47,349 nt of DNA from assembly GCA_029838215.1 (NCBI GenBank), contig JALGVI010000003.1, positions 85,350 to 132,698 of the forward strand. The letters run 5' to 3'. This DNA is from Candidatus Helarchaeota archaeon. GTDB taxonomy: Archaea > Asgardarchaeota > Lokiarchaeia > Helarchaeales > RDOG01. The notes under the pieces were generated by a model. The model was not told the DNA's origin. It ran no database searches and saw nothing but the letters and a program-made list of their open reading frames with translations. Below, piece by piece: positions 17,205 to 25,610 of this stretch. The position numbers and the translations under genes were made by a program. The first letter of the stretch is position 1; each line of letters opens with the position of its first letter.

Positions 17205-18379
17205 CACATATCCTCCTCTGATGTTAATGGGGATAATTTACGCAGCCTTTCAACAACACCAGGAAGCACTTCAATGAGATAATCGATGTGTTCCTTTTTA
17301 GTATATTGACCCATCGTCACTTCAAGAGAACCGTGTGCCTCTTCGTGCAACAGTCCGAGTGAAATCAACGTGTGTGATGGTTCAAGTGTTTTGGATGAGC
17401 ATGCTGATCCTGTTGCGATTGAAATGCCTTCATCTTTTAATGATAAAAGAAGTGATTCTCCCTCGATATAATCAAATCTAAAATGAGCATTATTGGGCAA
17501 TCTCTTTGTTGGATGGCCGTTTAGGTGTGATTTCGGAATGATTTCTAAAATATTTTTTATGAGATAATCTCTTAATTCCGTTAATCTTTTTGCTTCTGCC
17601 GTCATGCTAATTTGAGCCAATTCCGTGGCTTTAGCCATGCCAACAATTCCTGCTACATCTTCTGTCCCTGATCTAAGACCTCTTTCTTGTCCTCCACCAA
17701 TAATTATTGGATTGACCGTAACTCCCTTCCGAATGTAAAGTGCTCCAACACCTCGGGGACCATAGATATCATTTGATGATAGTGTTAACAAGTCGATTTT
17801 TAGTTGTTGAACGTCAATGGGAATTAGACCTTCTGCCGCAACGGCATCTGAATGGACTACAATGCCGTGTTCTCTTGCCATTTTCGTGATTTCTTCGATA
17901 GGTTGAATCGTGCCAATCTCATTATTTGCAAGTTGAACCGAAATTAATATGGTATCTTCCCGAATTTTTTCTTTTAACTTGTCCAATTTAATGATACCAT
18001 TAAAATCAACTGGAATTTTGGAGATTTCAAATCCGTTTTTCTGCAAGTATTTTGCTATATTATGAATCGAGATGTGTTCAACTTCAGACACGATGACATG
18101 CTTTCCTTTCCGTTTATTTCTCATTGCATGTCCAATAATCGCCAAGTTATTCGATTCCGTGGCTCCTGACGTAAAGATGATTTCTCTGGGTTCTGCCGCA
18201 TTAATGAAATTAGCGACTTTTTTTCTACTGTCTTCTAATGCCTGAGTTGCAATGTCACCGTCATAGTGCAAGGATGAAGCATTAGCAAATTTTTTCAAAA
18301 AAAATGGTTTCATCGCCTCAAAAACTGCGGGATCTACTGGCTTTGAGGCTTGGTAATCCAAATATATGGTCTTCGTTAT
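17204..18379 (-). CDS. iscS: IscS-family protein lacking the PLP lysine (A. fulgidus-type)
   Basis: This is a class V aminotransferase-fold cysteine desulfurase homologue. The mobile-loop cysteine is present in ATGSACSSKTLEPSH, as is the PLP-stacking His in EVEHISIHN. The Schiff-base lysine motif SxHKxxGPKG instead reads SSNDIYGPRG: His and Lys are replaced by Asn and Asp, as I confirmed on the DNA at 17765-17785. The Gln of DAxQA is also lost (DAVAA). Archaeoglobus fulgidus IscS has the same Lys-to-Asp change and is reported to lack desulfurase activity while lending a cysteine to the IscU cluster. The conserved N terminus IYLDY needs codons before the first TTG (18361); the frame reaches an AUA at 18379, 6 nt after GGAGGT, taken here as the probable start. 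Confidence 0.88.
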   Translation of the reverse strand: MTKTIYLDYQASKPVDPAVFEAMKPFFLKKFANASSLHYDGDIATQALEDSRKKVANFINAAEPREIIFTSGATESNNLAIIGHAMRNKRKGKHVIVSEVEHISIHNIAKYLQKNGFEISKIPVDFNGIIKLDKLKEKIREDTILISVQLANNEIGTIQPIEEITKMAREHGIVVHSDAVAAEGLIPIDVQQLKIDLLTLSSNDIYGPRGVGALYIRKGVTVNPIIIGGGQERGLRSGTEDVAGIVGMAKATELAQISMTAEAKRLTELRDYLIKNILEIIPKSHLNGHPTKRLPNNAHFRFDYIEGESLLLSLKDEGISIATGSACSSKTLEPSHTLISLGLLHEEAHGSLEVTMGQYTKKEHIDYLIEVLPGVVERLRKLSPLTSEEDM

Positions 18380-18394
18380 TCATTTACCTCCTTT

Positions 18395-18757
18395 TTAGAA
18401 CCACATCGTGCCGCCTGCATCTAAGACTAAATCGTTCAAAGTCGCAGCACCAACTACTTTCACTCCGGGGATCAGGTCGACTTTTTCCCAGCCGAGCATC
18501 TGCTTAGATGCTTCACACACCAGAATTTCAATCCCCATTCCCTGTGCCTTCTCAATCATTTCCTTTATACTCGGGAATGACCCGAGTTTTATCTTCTCTG
18601 CTTCCCCAGTTTTAAGAATTTTTAAAGATGTCCCAAGATAATAAATCGTGGGCTTTAAATCCATTGCCTTTGCAGTTTGTGCCAACACGAGTGGTGGATA
18701 TTGTTTTTCGGGGTTATCTGTTGTTATCACGTATAATAAAACTTTTTCATCTTTCAT
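18395..18757 (-). CDS. DsrE/DsrF-like sulfur-relay protein
   Basis: The 120-residue protein has the DsrE fold pattern: a first strand KVLLYVITTDNPEK, a helix with PPLVLAQTAKAMD, TIYYLGTSLKIL, and a strand-Cys segment ILVCEASKQMLGW. The single cysteine in VCEAS occupies the position used for persulfide transfer in several DsrE-like proteins. It is cytoplasmic, with no signal. It lies between tusA and iscS in one leftward operon with gaps of about 14-15 bp, and GGAGG precedes its ATG. The context suggests it passes sulfane sulfur between TusA and the Fe-S scaffold; this is inference, because many DsrE-like proteins have unknown partners. Confidence 0.8.
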   Translation of the reverse strand: MKDEKVLLYVITTDNPEKQYPPLVLAQTAKAMDLKPTIYYLGTSLKILKTGEAEKIKLGSFPSIKEMIEKAQGMGIEILVCEASKQMLGWEKVDLIPGVKVVGAATLNDLVLDAGGTMWF

Positions 18758-18771
18758 TATTCAAAATCCTC

Positions 18772-19029
18772 CTATTTGGTTCTTCTGATTAAAAACCGAA
18801 GAATTCCTTCATCATTCTCGAAAAGTAACAATTCGTGTCCAGTTCGTTTTGCAAATCGTTTAAGATCCTCTTCTGCCGCTGGATCATCTGCAATAATTTC
18901 TAATACCTCACCTACCTTGATGGAGTCGATCGCTTCACGTGTTTCAAAAAGTGGAACTGGACAGTACAATCCGATAGTATCTATACTCTTATCTGGCTTG
19001 ATATCTTTTCCCTCGGACGTTTCAAACAT
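18772..19029 (-). CDS. tusA: TusA-like sulfur carrier protein
   Basis: The 85-residue protein is a SirA/TusA family sulfur carrier: DTIGLYCPVPLFETREAI holds the C-P-x-P motif with the persulfide-bearing cysteine near residue 24, followed by the strand EVLEIIADDPAAEEDLKRFA and the closing RTGHELL. It is the first gene of the operon that continues with the DsrE-like, IscS and IscU genes. An AGGAG lies directly against the ATG, closer than usual, so the exact start is uncertain by a few codons. TusA proteins carry sulfur to tRNA thiolation, molybdopterin or Fe-S systems; the Fe-S scaffold downstream is the obvious acceptor here. Confidence 0.87.
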   Translation of the reverse strand: MFETSEGKDIKPDKSIDTIGLYCPVPLFETREAIDSIKVGEVLEIIADDPAAEEDLKRFAKRTGHELLLFENDEGILRFLIRRTK

Positions 19030-19094
19030 CTCCTATTGACGGGAATTATTCTTTTAATAACAGCGTTATAGACTAATAAATTAAGAAGTTAGCG

Positions 19095-19102
19095 ATATAA
19101 AA
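19095..19102 (-). promoter_or_regulatory. TATA box of the tusA-iscU operon
   Basis: ATATAAAA on the plus strand reads TTTTATAT leftward, about 65 nt before the tusA start, giving a leader of roughly 40 nt. The intergenic stretch to 19270 also feeds the rightward methyltransferase, for which this box would be about 170 nt from the start. Confidence 0.45.
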
Positions 19103-19146
19103 GAGTCACTATAAATTAGTAATATAACTATCAGGTAATGAACTTT

Positions 19147-19158
19147 TTGCACGTGCAA
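19147..19158. promoter_or_regulatory. perfect 12-bp palindrome TTGCACGTGCAA
   Basis: A perfect palindrome in the divergent intergenic region between the sulfur operon and the third large methyltransferase. It may be an operator for either gene or a recognition site of a methyltransferase. No second copy was noticed next to it. Confidence 0.35.
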
Positions 19159-19270
19159 GATTCATTAAAAATCATGAGAAAATATGATAAATTATGCGTG
19201 TTTTCGCAAGTGAAGGAAAATCACGGGCTTTTCTGTCCTGTAATGACGTAATTATTCGAGGTTTCTTAAA

Positions 19271-21715
19271 ATTTGGCAGGAAGATCAATTTTATAAAGAC
19301 TTTATCAAGGTAAAGGAAAAAATCAAGGCATTTTTAAATGTCCATCTTGAATCTAAAGAAAAACTAGCTCATGCTATTATTGAAAGAATAATATTTTATT
19401 ATTTTCTTAGCGATATATATCCAAAATACGTGCCAAATCTTTTATCCATTATCAAGAACAATGATTTTCCCACTAGTTTTTTTGAGGATTATTTAAAGCC
19501 CATTTTAATTTCCTTTCAAGAAAACAAATTTATTAAATATGTCGATTTTCAATTTCCTGTGGGCGTGCTACAAGTAATTTTTGGCTCGAGTTCTTCGGCA
19601 TTACGTTCAACTTCACTACCCGATGAAATATGGCATGATTCCAACAATACTGGCATTCTGGATCTCCTAAACGCTTACAAGTGGGCAAGCAATTATCAAG
19701 CAGAGAATGGTTCATCATTACTTCCAGATATTTTTAACACCATTTATTTAAGATCAATACAAGCACCGAAAAAGTCTGGTTCCTTTTATACTCCCGTTGA
19801 AATTGTTGAACGGATTTCACGAACTGCGATTAGGAATTTCATTCTTTTTCAATTAAATCAGCAACTAAATCAGAGTTATAACGACATGAAAGATGTCACG
19901 CGTGATTTGAAGACTCCGGAGCAAAAAAAAATCCTGAAAAAAATTCTATCTTCTATCAAGATCATCGATCCTGCCATGGGGTCTGGTTTATTTATAATTT
20001 CTACTCTCAAGATACTGCTTGAGATGAGAATGAATTGTATCACTCTCGATGAGCCACGTGACAAGCAATTTTACACGAAAAATAAACCCCCTTATTCGGC
20101 CTTGATGATCAAGCAAATAATAACATCAAACCTGTACGGTGTAGACCTTCAAGTGGAAGCCATTCGTCAATGTAAACTTCAAATATGGCTTTTTTATTTA
20201 GTAGGACTCCGTTCATTATCCAAGAATGAATTAGAACTTTTAAATTCTGATCTAAGGCTGGAGTTCAATTTAAACGAAGGAAATAGTCTAATTGGACGAC
20301 TAAACACAAATGAAGACAGGCAAATTTTTACCAAACTTGAAGAAACGAAAAAAATAAAGCCATTTCATTGGTGGAAGGCATTTCCCGGAGTCATGGCGTC
20401 TGGGGGATTTGATGTAGTCCTTGGAAACCCTCCTTACGGAGATCGAGTTCTTAGCCCATGGGAAAAATTAATCATTGAACGTTTATATCCAAAAAAAACG
20501 AGTAAAATTAAAGATCAAAAAGGATCGAAAAATGCTGCTTCTGTATTCATCGAACGTATCCACTCATTGTTGAAACTGAATGGTGTATTCGGTCTTATCG
20601 TCCCGAATAGCATTGCTCGTTCTCGTGAGTTTTCAAAAACTCGAGACTTGTTGTTAGAAGATTTTCGACTTTTGGAAATTGGTGATGAAGGTGCACCCTT
20701 CAAAGGAGTCACGCTTGAAATGATCACCATTTTCGGAATCAAGTTAACTCAGAATCAAGATTATGAAATAAAGATAATAAATCATCGAAATCAACACGAG
20801 AAAAATGAAAATCGCGTGAAAAAAAGCGTCTTTAAAAAATATGATCGTTTCATGTTATATTGGGATGAAACATGGGAGCGTATTATTGACCGTGCTGAAT
20901 TCAACATGATTGTTGGTAAAAGAGGGATGGTACCGCGAGACAAGATACAAAAACAACACGATTCCAAATTTAGAATTCCAGTTCTGTTCTCTGGCAAATC
21001 CATAAAGAAATACATGCTCGTTTCCAGCTTTTTTGAATGGGGATCAGATGCGATTTTAGACTCAGCTGTAATCAGGAAAGCCATGGAATCCCCCATGCTT
21101 TTAGCAACGCGATTAGATAATTACATTCGAGCCACGTATAAACCCGCGGGATTTGTCCCGGGAGATAATGTCATTAAACTTACTTTGAACGAACCTAAAT
21201 ATTCACTAAAAGAAATATTATTAATTCTTAATTCGAAGCTTTTTGGATATATCGTTCCTAAATATTTATTTAATCGATCACAGAAGACATCTTGGCTTCA
21301 ATCAATAGTTCATTTAATTCCTCTTAAGAAAACTCCGCATCCGCCCGTATTCGAATTCTTTTCTAATCTACTCATTCATTTAAATCAATATTATTACGAT
21401 TCATTTCTATTAGAGAGCACCCGTAATGAAGAGATCGAAGACCTGATCAAATATTTCGAAGAAATGATTGCAGATACACTCGTATTTGAATTATATTTTT
21501 TACCACCTCAGAAAAATCTGCTTTGTCAATATTTAAATCAGTTAGAAAAACCATTGAATTTTAATTTCAAAGAGATCTTGAGTTTTCAAAAACGTTTAAG
21601 ACAAGATTCACGTCTTCATTCCTTAATTTCACGCATCCGAGAACTTGAAGTAGTTACCCTGATAGAAAATAATCCAAACGTTCAAGAAATAGAAAAGAAA
21701 AAAAGAGCATTTTAA
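19271..21715 (+). CDS. third large NPPY-type DNA adenine methyltransferase, with a probable AUU start
   Basis: From 19271 the product has 814 residues, with motif X SGSFYTPVE (about 172), SAM motif IIDPAMGSGLFI (about 231) and catalytic VLGNPPYGDR (about 385), followed by a target-recognition-like half. The first accepted start codon is the GTG at 19430, but the frame is open and clearly coding back to 19247. The tract SKEKLAHAIIERIIFYYFLSD is the usual helical entry of such enzymes. The only plausible start in that stretch is an AUU at 19271, 8 nt after GAGGT. A frameshift near 19264-19272 from a short frame beginning at 19194 is the alternative. No nuclease motif was seen. The mismatch glycosylase gene follows 15 bp downstream and is likely co-transcribed. 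Confidence 0.83.
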   Translation: MWQEDQFYKDFIKVKEKIKAFLNVHLESKEKLAHAIIERIIFYYFLSDIYPKYVPNLLSIIKNNDFPTSFFEDYLKPILISFQENKFIKYVDFQFPVGVLQVIFGSSSSALRSTSLPDEIWHDSNNTGILDLLNAYKWASNYQAENGSSLLPDIFNTIYLRSIQAPKKSGSFYTPVEIVERISRTAIRNFILFQLNQQLNQSYNDMKDVTRDLKTPEQKKILKKILSSIKIIDPAMGSGLFIISTLKILLEMRMNCITLDEPRDKQFYTKNKPPYSALMIKQIITSNLYGVDLQVEAIRQCKLQIWLFYLVGLRSLSKNELELLNSDLRLEFNLNEGNSLIGRLNTNEDRQIFTKLEETKKIKPFHWWKAFPGVMASGGFDVVLGNPPYGDRVLSPWEKLIIERLYPKKTSKIKDQKGSKNAASVFIERIHSLLKLNGVFGLIVPNSIARSREFSKTRDLLLEDFRLLEIGDEGAPFKGVTLEMITIFGIKLTQNQDYEIKIINHRNQHEKNENRVKKSVFKKYDRFMLYWDETWERIIDRAEFNMIVGKRGMVPRDKIQKQHDSKFRIPVLFSGKSIKKYMLVSSFFEWGSDAILDSAVIRKAMESPMLLATRLDNYIRATYKPAGFVPGDNVIKLTLNEPKYSLKEILLILNSKLFGYIVPKYLFNRSQKTSWLQSIVHLIPLKKTPHPPVFEFFSNLLIHLNQYYYDSFLLESTRNEEIEDLIKYFEEMIADTLVFELYFLPPQKNLLCQYLNQLEKPLNFNFKEILSFQKRLRQDSRLHSLISRIRELEVVTLIENNPNVQEIEKKKRAF

Positions 21716-21730
21716 CAAATGTTTAATTAA

Positions 21731-22423
21731 ATGCTTAGGCGACTTGGAATGGACCTTAAAGATGAATTTATCAAGCGACTCATTGAATGGTTTGAAAAGA
21801 ATAAAAGAGAGTTTAGCTGGAGAAAACCTGGATTAATTCCATTCCACTCTCTAATTGCCGAATTAATGCTACAGAAGACGGGTGCCAATCAAGTTGAAAA
21901 AATCTTTCCCGATTTCATAAAGAAATATCCGACTCCATCAAAAATCGTTGAAACCGACCTAGAGAAATTGGAACGAGAACTCGAGCCTCTCGGCTTGCAG
22001 AATCGACGCGCTCGAGATCTGAAAAAACTTTCCGAAACTATATTGGAACTTAACGGCGAAGTTCCTTCGACTTTTGAAGGATTGATAGCATTGCCTGGCA
22101 TCGGTGAATACATGGCTAATGCGATTCTTTGTTTTGCATTCAATCAAGATGTTCCCATTGTCGATGCCAATGTCGCTAGAATAATGAAACGCGTTTTCTC
22201 GTTAAAGGTTAAAGATGCTCCAACTCGTGATAAGCGTTTATGGGAATACGTGTCTTTTCTTATTGTTCCCGGACAGGCTAAAAAGATCAATTACGCATTG
22301 CTGGATTTTGGTGCTTTGGTTTGTATTGCTCGGAAGCCGAAATGTCAAGGTTGTTGCATGCTAAAAATCTGCCATCACGGAAAGAAACATGTCAATAAAC
22401 TAATAGATGCCAAAAAAGAATAA
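21731..22423 (+). CDS. HhH-GPD DNA glycosylase, MIG-like (T/G or U/G mismatch)
   Basis: This 230-residue member of the endonuclease III/MutY superfamily has the helix-hairpin-helix LPGIGEYMANAIL, catalytic Asp in IVDANVARIMKR and a C-terminal [4Fe-4S] loop C-X6-C-X2-C-X5-C (CIARKPKCQGC then ICHH). At the position of the endonuclease III catalytic Lys and the MutY Ser it has Tyr (GEYMAN), as in the Methanothermobacter thymine glycosylase Mig.MthI. The MutY-type Glu is retained in LIAELMLQKT. MutY's C-terminal 8-oxoG domain is absent. These residues favour removal of T or U opposite G. The gene follows the methyltransferase by 15 bp; the known Mig gene likewise sits beside a DNA methyltransferase. 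The start could also be the ATG 18 nt further in. Confidence 0.85.
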   Translation: MLRRLGMDLKDEFIKRLIEWFEKNKREFSWRKPGLIPFHSLIAELMLQKTGANQVEKIFPDFIKKYPTPSKIVETDLEKLERELEPLGLQNRRARDLKKLSETILELNGEVPSTFEGLIALPGIGEYMANAILCFAFNQDVPIVDANVARIMKRVFSLKVKDAPTRDKRLWEYVSFLIVPGQAKKINYALLDFGALVCIARKPKCQGCCMLKICHHGKKHVNKLIDAKKE

Positions 22424-22470
22424 ACTTTCAAACCTGCACCGCTGGGGCTTTTAAAAAAAGAGAAATGGAT

Positions 22471-25470
22471 TTAGAAAAACCATCCCTTGCGACGAGCCCA
22501 CCATTTAAAGAGTTCTATTCCCGCAATGCTCTGGAATGCTAAAACTAGCACTACCAACCAGTCAATTGGATTTAGAAACATCCAGTACAGGTCAAGAAAT
22601 CCATCTGTTAAACTCGCCAATAAGGAAATGAGAGATTGTCCCGAGACAATTGATCCTCCCGTCATGCTCCAGTTCCCGAGAGTATTTAGTCCACCGAAAA
22701 TCGTCAATCCAATTTGTCCATAGAGCACGATTCCAATAATTACCATTAGCCAGACGTTGAATTCCTCACGAATGCTTTTGAATAACGAACTGTTTGGACG
22801 ACGTATGCTCCAGATCATGGCGCATTCTGATATGAAGATGACGTTCATGCACATTGTCCTGGCTTTTTGAAGATGTAATGGTGGTGGCCAAGATTTTGTT
22901 AGCAATACGGGGTCCAGCGAAGTTAGATATGGATTCAAGTTAATAAAAGGATCGGGTTGCAAGATGCTGAAAGGCAAGAGGAAAGCCAGTAGATAACCCA
23001 AAGCCATAAATGCCACGCTCACGCATAGTAGAACGAAGGTGTTCCGATTGAAAAGTTCTTCATTATTTCGCGGGGGTTCTTTCATGATATCCTTGGGAAA
23101 AGAGTCAAATGCTAGAATTAATGGTGGCAAGCTATGGACCGCTAAAACCAAGAATGTATGTTGAACGAAGGTATAACTGACGACACCTGGAATGAATGCA
23201 AGCGTGAAAAAGACAGCTCCTTCAACAAGATCGATGCAAATGAAGAAGAAGATGATCATTCTGATTCTGGAATAAATACCCCTTCCAACACGGATCCCTT
23301 TTTCTATTGAAGCAAAGTTATCATCAGAAATTACCATATCTGCCGATTCTTTTGCAACATCTGTTCCCATTATTCCCATTGCAATGCCTGTATCGGAATT
23401 CTTCAGGGCAAGTGCATCGTTAATACCATCTCCTGTCATTGCAACGATCCGATCTGCTTCATTTTGATATCGCTTGACGATGACCTCCTTATCAGAAGGT
23501 AAAACGCGAGAAAAAACAGCTGTTTTTAAGAAATCTTCCGTGGATAATGAATGAATGTCCTTTCCTTCAACAACTAACTCACCCGGTTCATAAATATTCA
23601 TTTGTTGAGCAATAGCTTTTGCAGTGCTGGGATGATCTCCCGTGATCATCACTACGGTGATCCCTGCAGATTCACAGGATTGGACTGCCTCTCTTACACC
23701 TTCTCGAGGAGGATCAAGGATCATTACAAATCCAAGAAAGACGATATCTTCTTCAACATCTTCGCGTTTCCATTTATGTTGTTTCTTTTTCTTCTTGGCT
23801 TTGGCTGGTTTTACAGGCTTTGACTCCTGCAATGGTTTGTCGAGATCCCGCACGCCAATTGCCAAGGTTCTATAACCTTGTTCTGCATGGTTTAAAATCT
23901 GTGTTTTTATCTCATTCTTCATTTCTTCAGTCAATGGCACGATCTTGTTTGACAATACTATTGATGACGAAAGATCTAAAATGATTTCGGTCGCACCCTT
24001 AATATAGGCGGTGATATTTCCTTTGGGGTCTTTATAAATCGTTGTCATTCGTTTTAAGTCCGAGTTGAAGGAGAATTCCTGCAAGATTTCGTATTCATAT
24101 TTTGTTCCAATTGGATCCAGTCCTGCTTTTTCAGCCAAGACTATGAGTGCTGCTTCTGTCGGATCTCCAACTGCATTTCTAACTATCTTGGATGATTGAT
24201 GTTGGAGTTTAACGAGAACGCGCTCTTCGGTTATTGAGGCATTATTGTTTAAAATTCCTGAAATTAACATCAAGTGGAGATAAGGGTAACTTTTCAATTC
24301 AATGACCGATCCATTTTCAAGAATTTGACCATTTATATCATATCCTGCTCCCGTTACATTGAAAATGCGATTATTGAACCATATTTTTTGAACTGTCATT
24401 TGATTTTGCGTGATCGTTCCTGTCTTGTCAGAGCAGACCACGGAAACCCTACCCATTGCTTCAACAGCGGAAATATTTCTTATGATCACGCCTGATTTTG
24501 CGAGGTTAAATACTCCTGTTACAAGAATCACGGTTGTCAATAATGGTAAATTAATTGGAACCGTATTCATGGCAATTGCGATGGAATCTACGAATTGTGC
24601 TCGAATGCCAAAGATTCCTATCATTAAAGGAGTCAAAGGATTGAAAACGACATACCAATAGACCTTGTACCAAAAAATGGTGATTAAGAGCATGATTACA
24701 ATAATTGCTAAAAATCTAGCAAAATTATTCATTTTTCGAGTTAAGGGGATATCAGGAGTTCCTGTTTCAGCCAGGCTTTTTGAAATTTTACCTATTTCTG
24801 AGAAAATACCTGTTGCGGTGACGACTATTTTTGCCCGTCCTGTAGTAACGTAAGTTCCCATGAAGACCATGTTACTTTGTTTTTGAATGGGTACTTTACT
24901 TCCCACGATTACTCCCGGTCCTTTTTCAACAGGAACTGATTCACCTGTTAAAGGTGCTTCATTCACCGTCAAATTAAAACTTTCAATAATTCGTCCGTCA
25001 GCCGGGATCTTATCTCCGGGCGATAATAACACGATCTCACCAGGAACGAGATTCTTCATGTCAATTTCGTGAGTCTTGCCTTTCCGTAATATTATGGCTT
25101 TTGCAATGGCTATTTTTTGAAGTGATTCAAGAGTTTTATGAGCCCTATATTGTTGGACTATTGCGGTTATGCTGTTTGCACCAATAACAATGAATGTAAT
25201 CAAGGCGTTCCCACGTTCTCCCAGTGTCAATAGAATTATTGCACTTGCAATTAGAATGATTATGAAAATATTAAAAATGGGTGCCAGATAGATCTTTACT
25301 ATCGATTTCCCTGCTTTTGGAATTTCATTGAAGCCGATCCATTCCAATCGGGCATCTCTTTCCTTTATTTTTAATCCTTGATTTGGATCTGTCTCTAATT
25401 CTTTAAAAATATCTTCTAATTTTCGTGAATAATAATCTCTTCTTTGTGAATATTGGGGAGCACGTGCCAT
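22471..25470 (-). CDS. P-type cation-transporting ATPase
   Basis: The 999-residue membrane pump has the P-type hallmarks: actuator TGES (APLTGESVPVEKG), phosphorylation site SDKTGTITQNQM at about residue 347, nucleotide-binding KGATE, MVITGDHPSTA, and hinge TGDGINDALALKNSDTGIAMG. Hydrophobic segments flank these in the usual 2-2-6 arrangement. The overall plan, including the N-terminal cation-ATPase domain, is closest to Ca2+ or related type II pumps. The M4 motif, PEGLP in Ca2+-ATPases, reads VPINLP here, so the transported ion cannot be assigned. A lysine-rich insert AKAKKKKKQHKWKRED lies in the cytoplasmic domain. The gene has its own promoter region and converges with the glycosylase gene. 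Confidence 0.93.
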   Translation of the reverse strand: MARAPQYSQRRDYYSRKLEDIFKELETDPNQGLKIKERDARLEWIGFNEIPKAGKSIVKIYLAPIFNIFIIILIASAIILLTLGERGNALITFIVIGANSITAIVQQYRAHKTLESLQKIAIAKAIILRKGKTHEIDMKNLVPGEIVLLSPGDKIPADGRIIESFNLTVNEAPLTGESVPVEKGPGVIVGSKVPIQKQSNMVFMGTYVTTGRAKIVVTATGIFSEIGKISKSLAETGTPDIPLTRKMNNFARFLAIIVIMLLITIFWYKVYWYVVFNPLTPLMIGIFGIRAQFVDSIAIAMNTVPINLPLLTTVILVTGVFNLAKSGVIIRNISAVEAMGRVSVVCSDKTGTITQNQMTVQKIWFNNRIFNVTGAGYDINGQILENGSVIELKSYPYLHLMLISGILNNNASITEERVLVKLQHQSSKIVRNAVGDPTEAALIVLAEKAGLDPIGTKYEYEILQEFSFNSDLKRMTTIYKDPKGNITAYIKGATEIILDLSSSIVLSNKIVPLTEEMKNEIKTQILNHAEQGYRTLAIGVRDLDKPLQESKPVKPAKAKKKKKQHKWKREDVEEDIVFLGFVMILDPPREGVREAVQSCESAGITVVMITGDHPSTAKAIAQQMNIYEPGELVVEGKDIHSLSTEDFLKTAVFSRVLPSDKEVIVKRYQNEADRIVAMTGDGINDALALKNSDTGIAMGIMGTDVAKESADMVISDDNFASIEKGIRVGRGIYSRIRMIIFFFICIDLVEGAVFFTLAFIPGVVSYTFVQHTFLVLAVHSLPPLILAFDSFPKDIMKEPPRNNEELFNRNTFVLLCVSVAFMALGYLLAFLLPFSILQPDPFINLNPYLTSLDPVLLTKSWPPPLHLQKARTMCMNVIFISECAMIWSIRRPNSSLFKSIREEFNVWLMVIIGIVLYGQIGLTIFGGLNTLGNWSMTGGSIVSGQSLISLLASLTDGFLDLYWMFLNPIDWLVVLVLAFQSIAGIELFKWWARRKGWFF

Positions 25471-25610
25471 GAGACCGACAACCTGTAATTTTTTTTTACG
25501 TTTTGAATTGAATAGAAAAGCGAGTTTGTAGATATTGAAGACTTGATCAAATTTATTTGTTTAGATGCTCATTTTGAAAAGTCTATTGGAATGATTTTTT
25601 GTATTTTGGT

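Noticed and set aside
19194..19310. Short frame beginning MRVFASEGKSR upstream of the third methyltransferase
   Set aside because: It has no ribosome site or family match and stops after 38 codons. It would matter only if a frameshift near 19264-19272 joins it to the methyltransferase, which is noted as an alternative.
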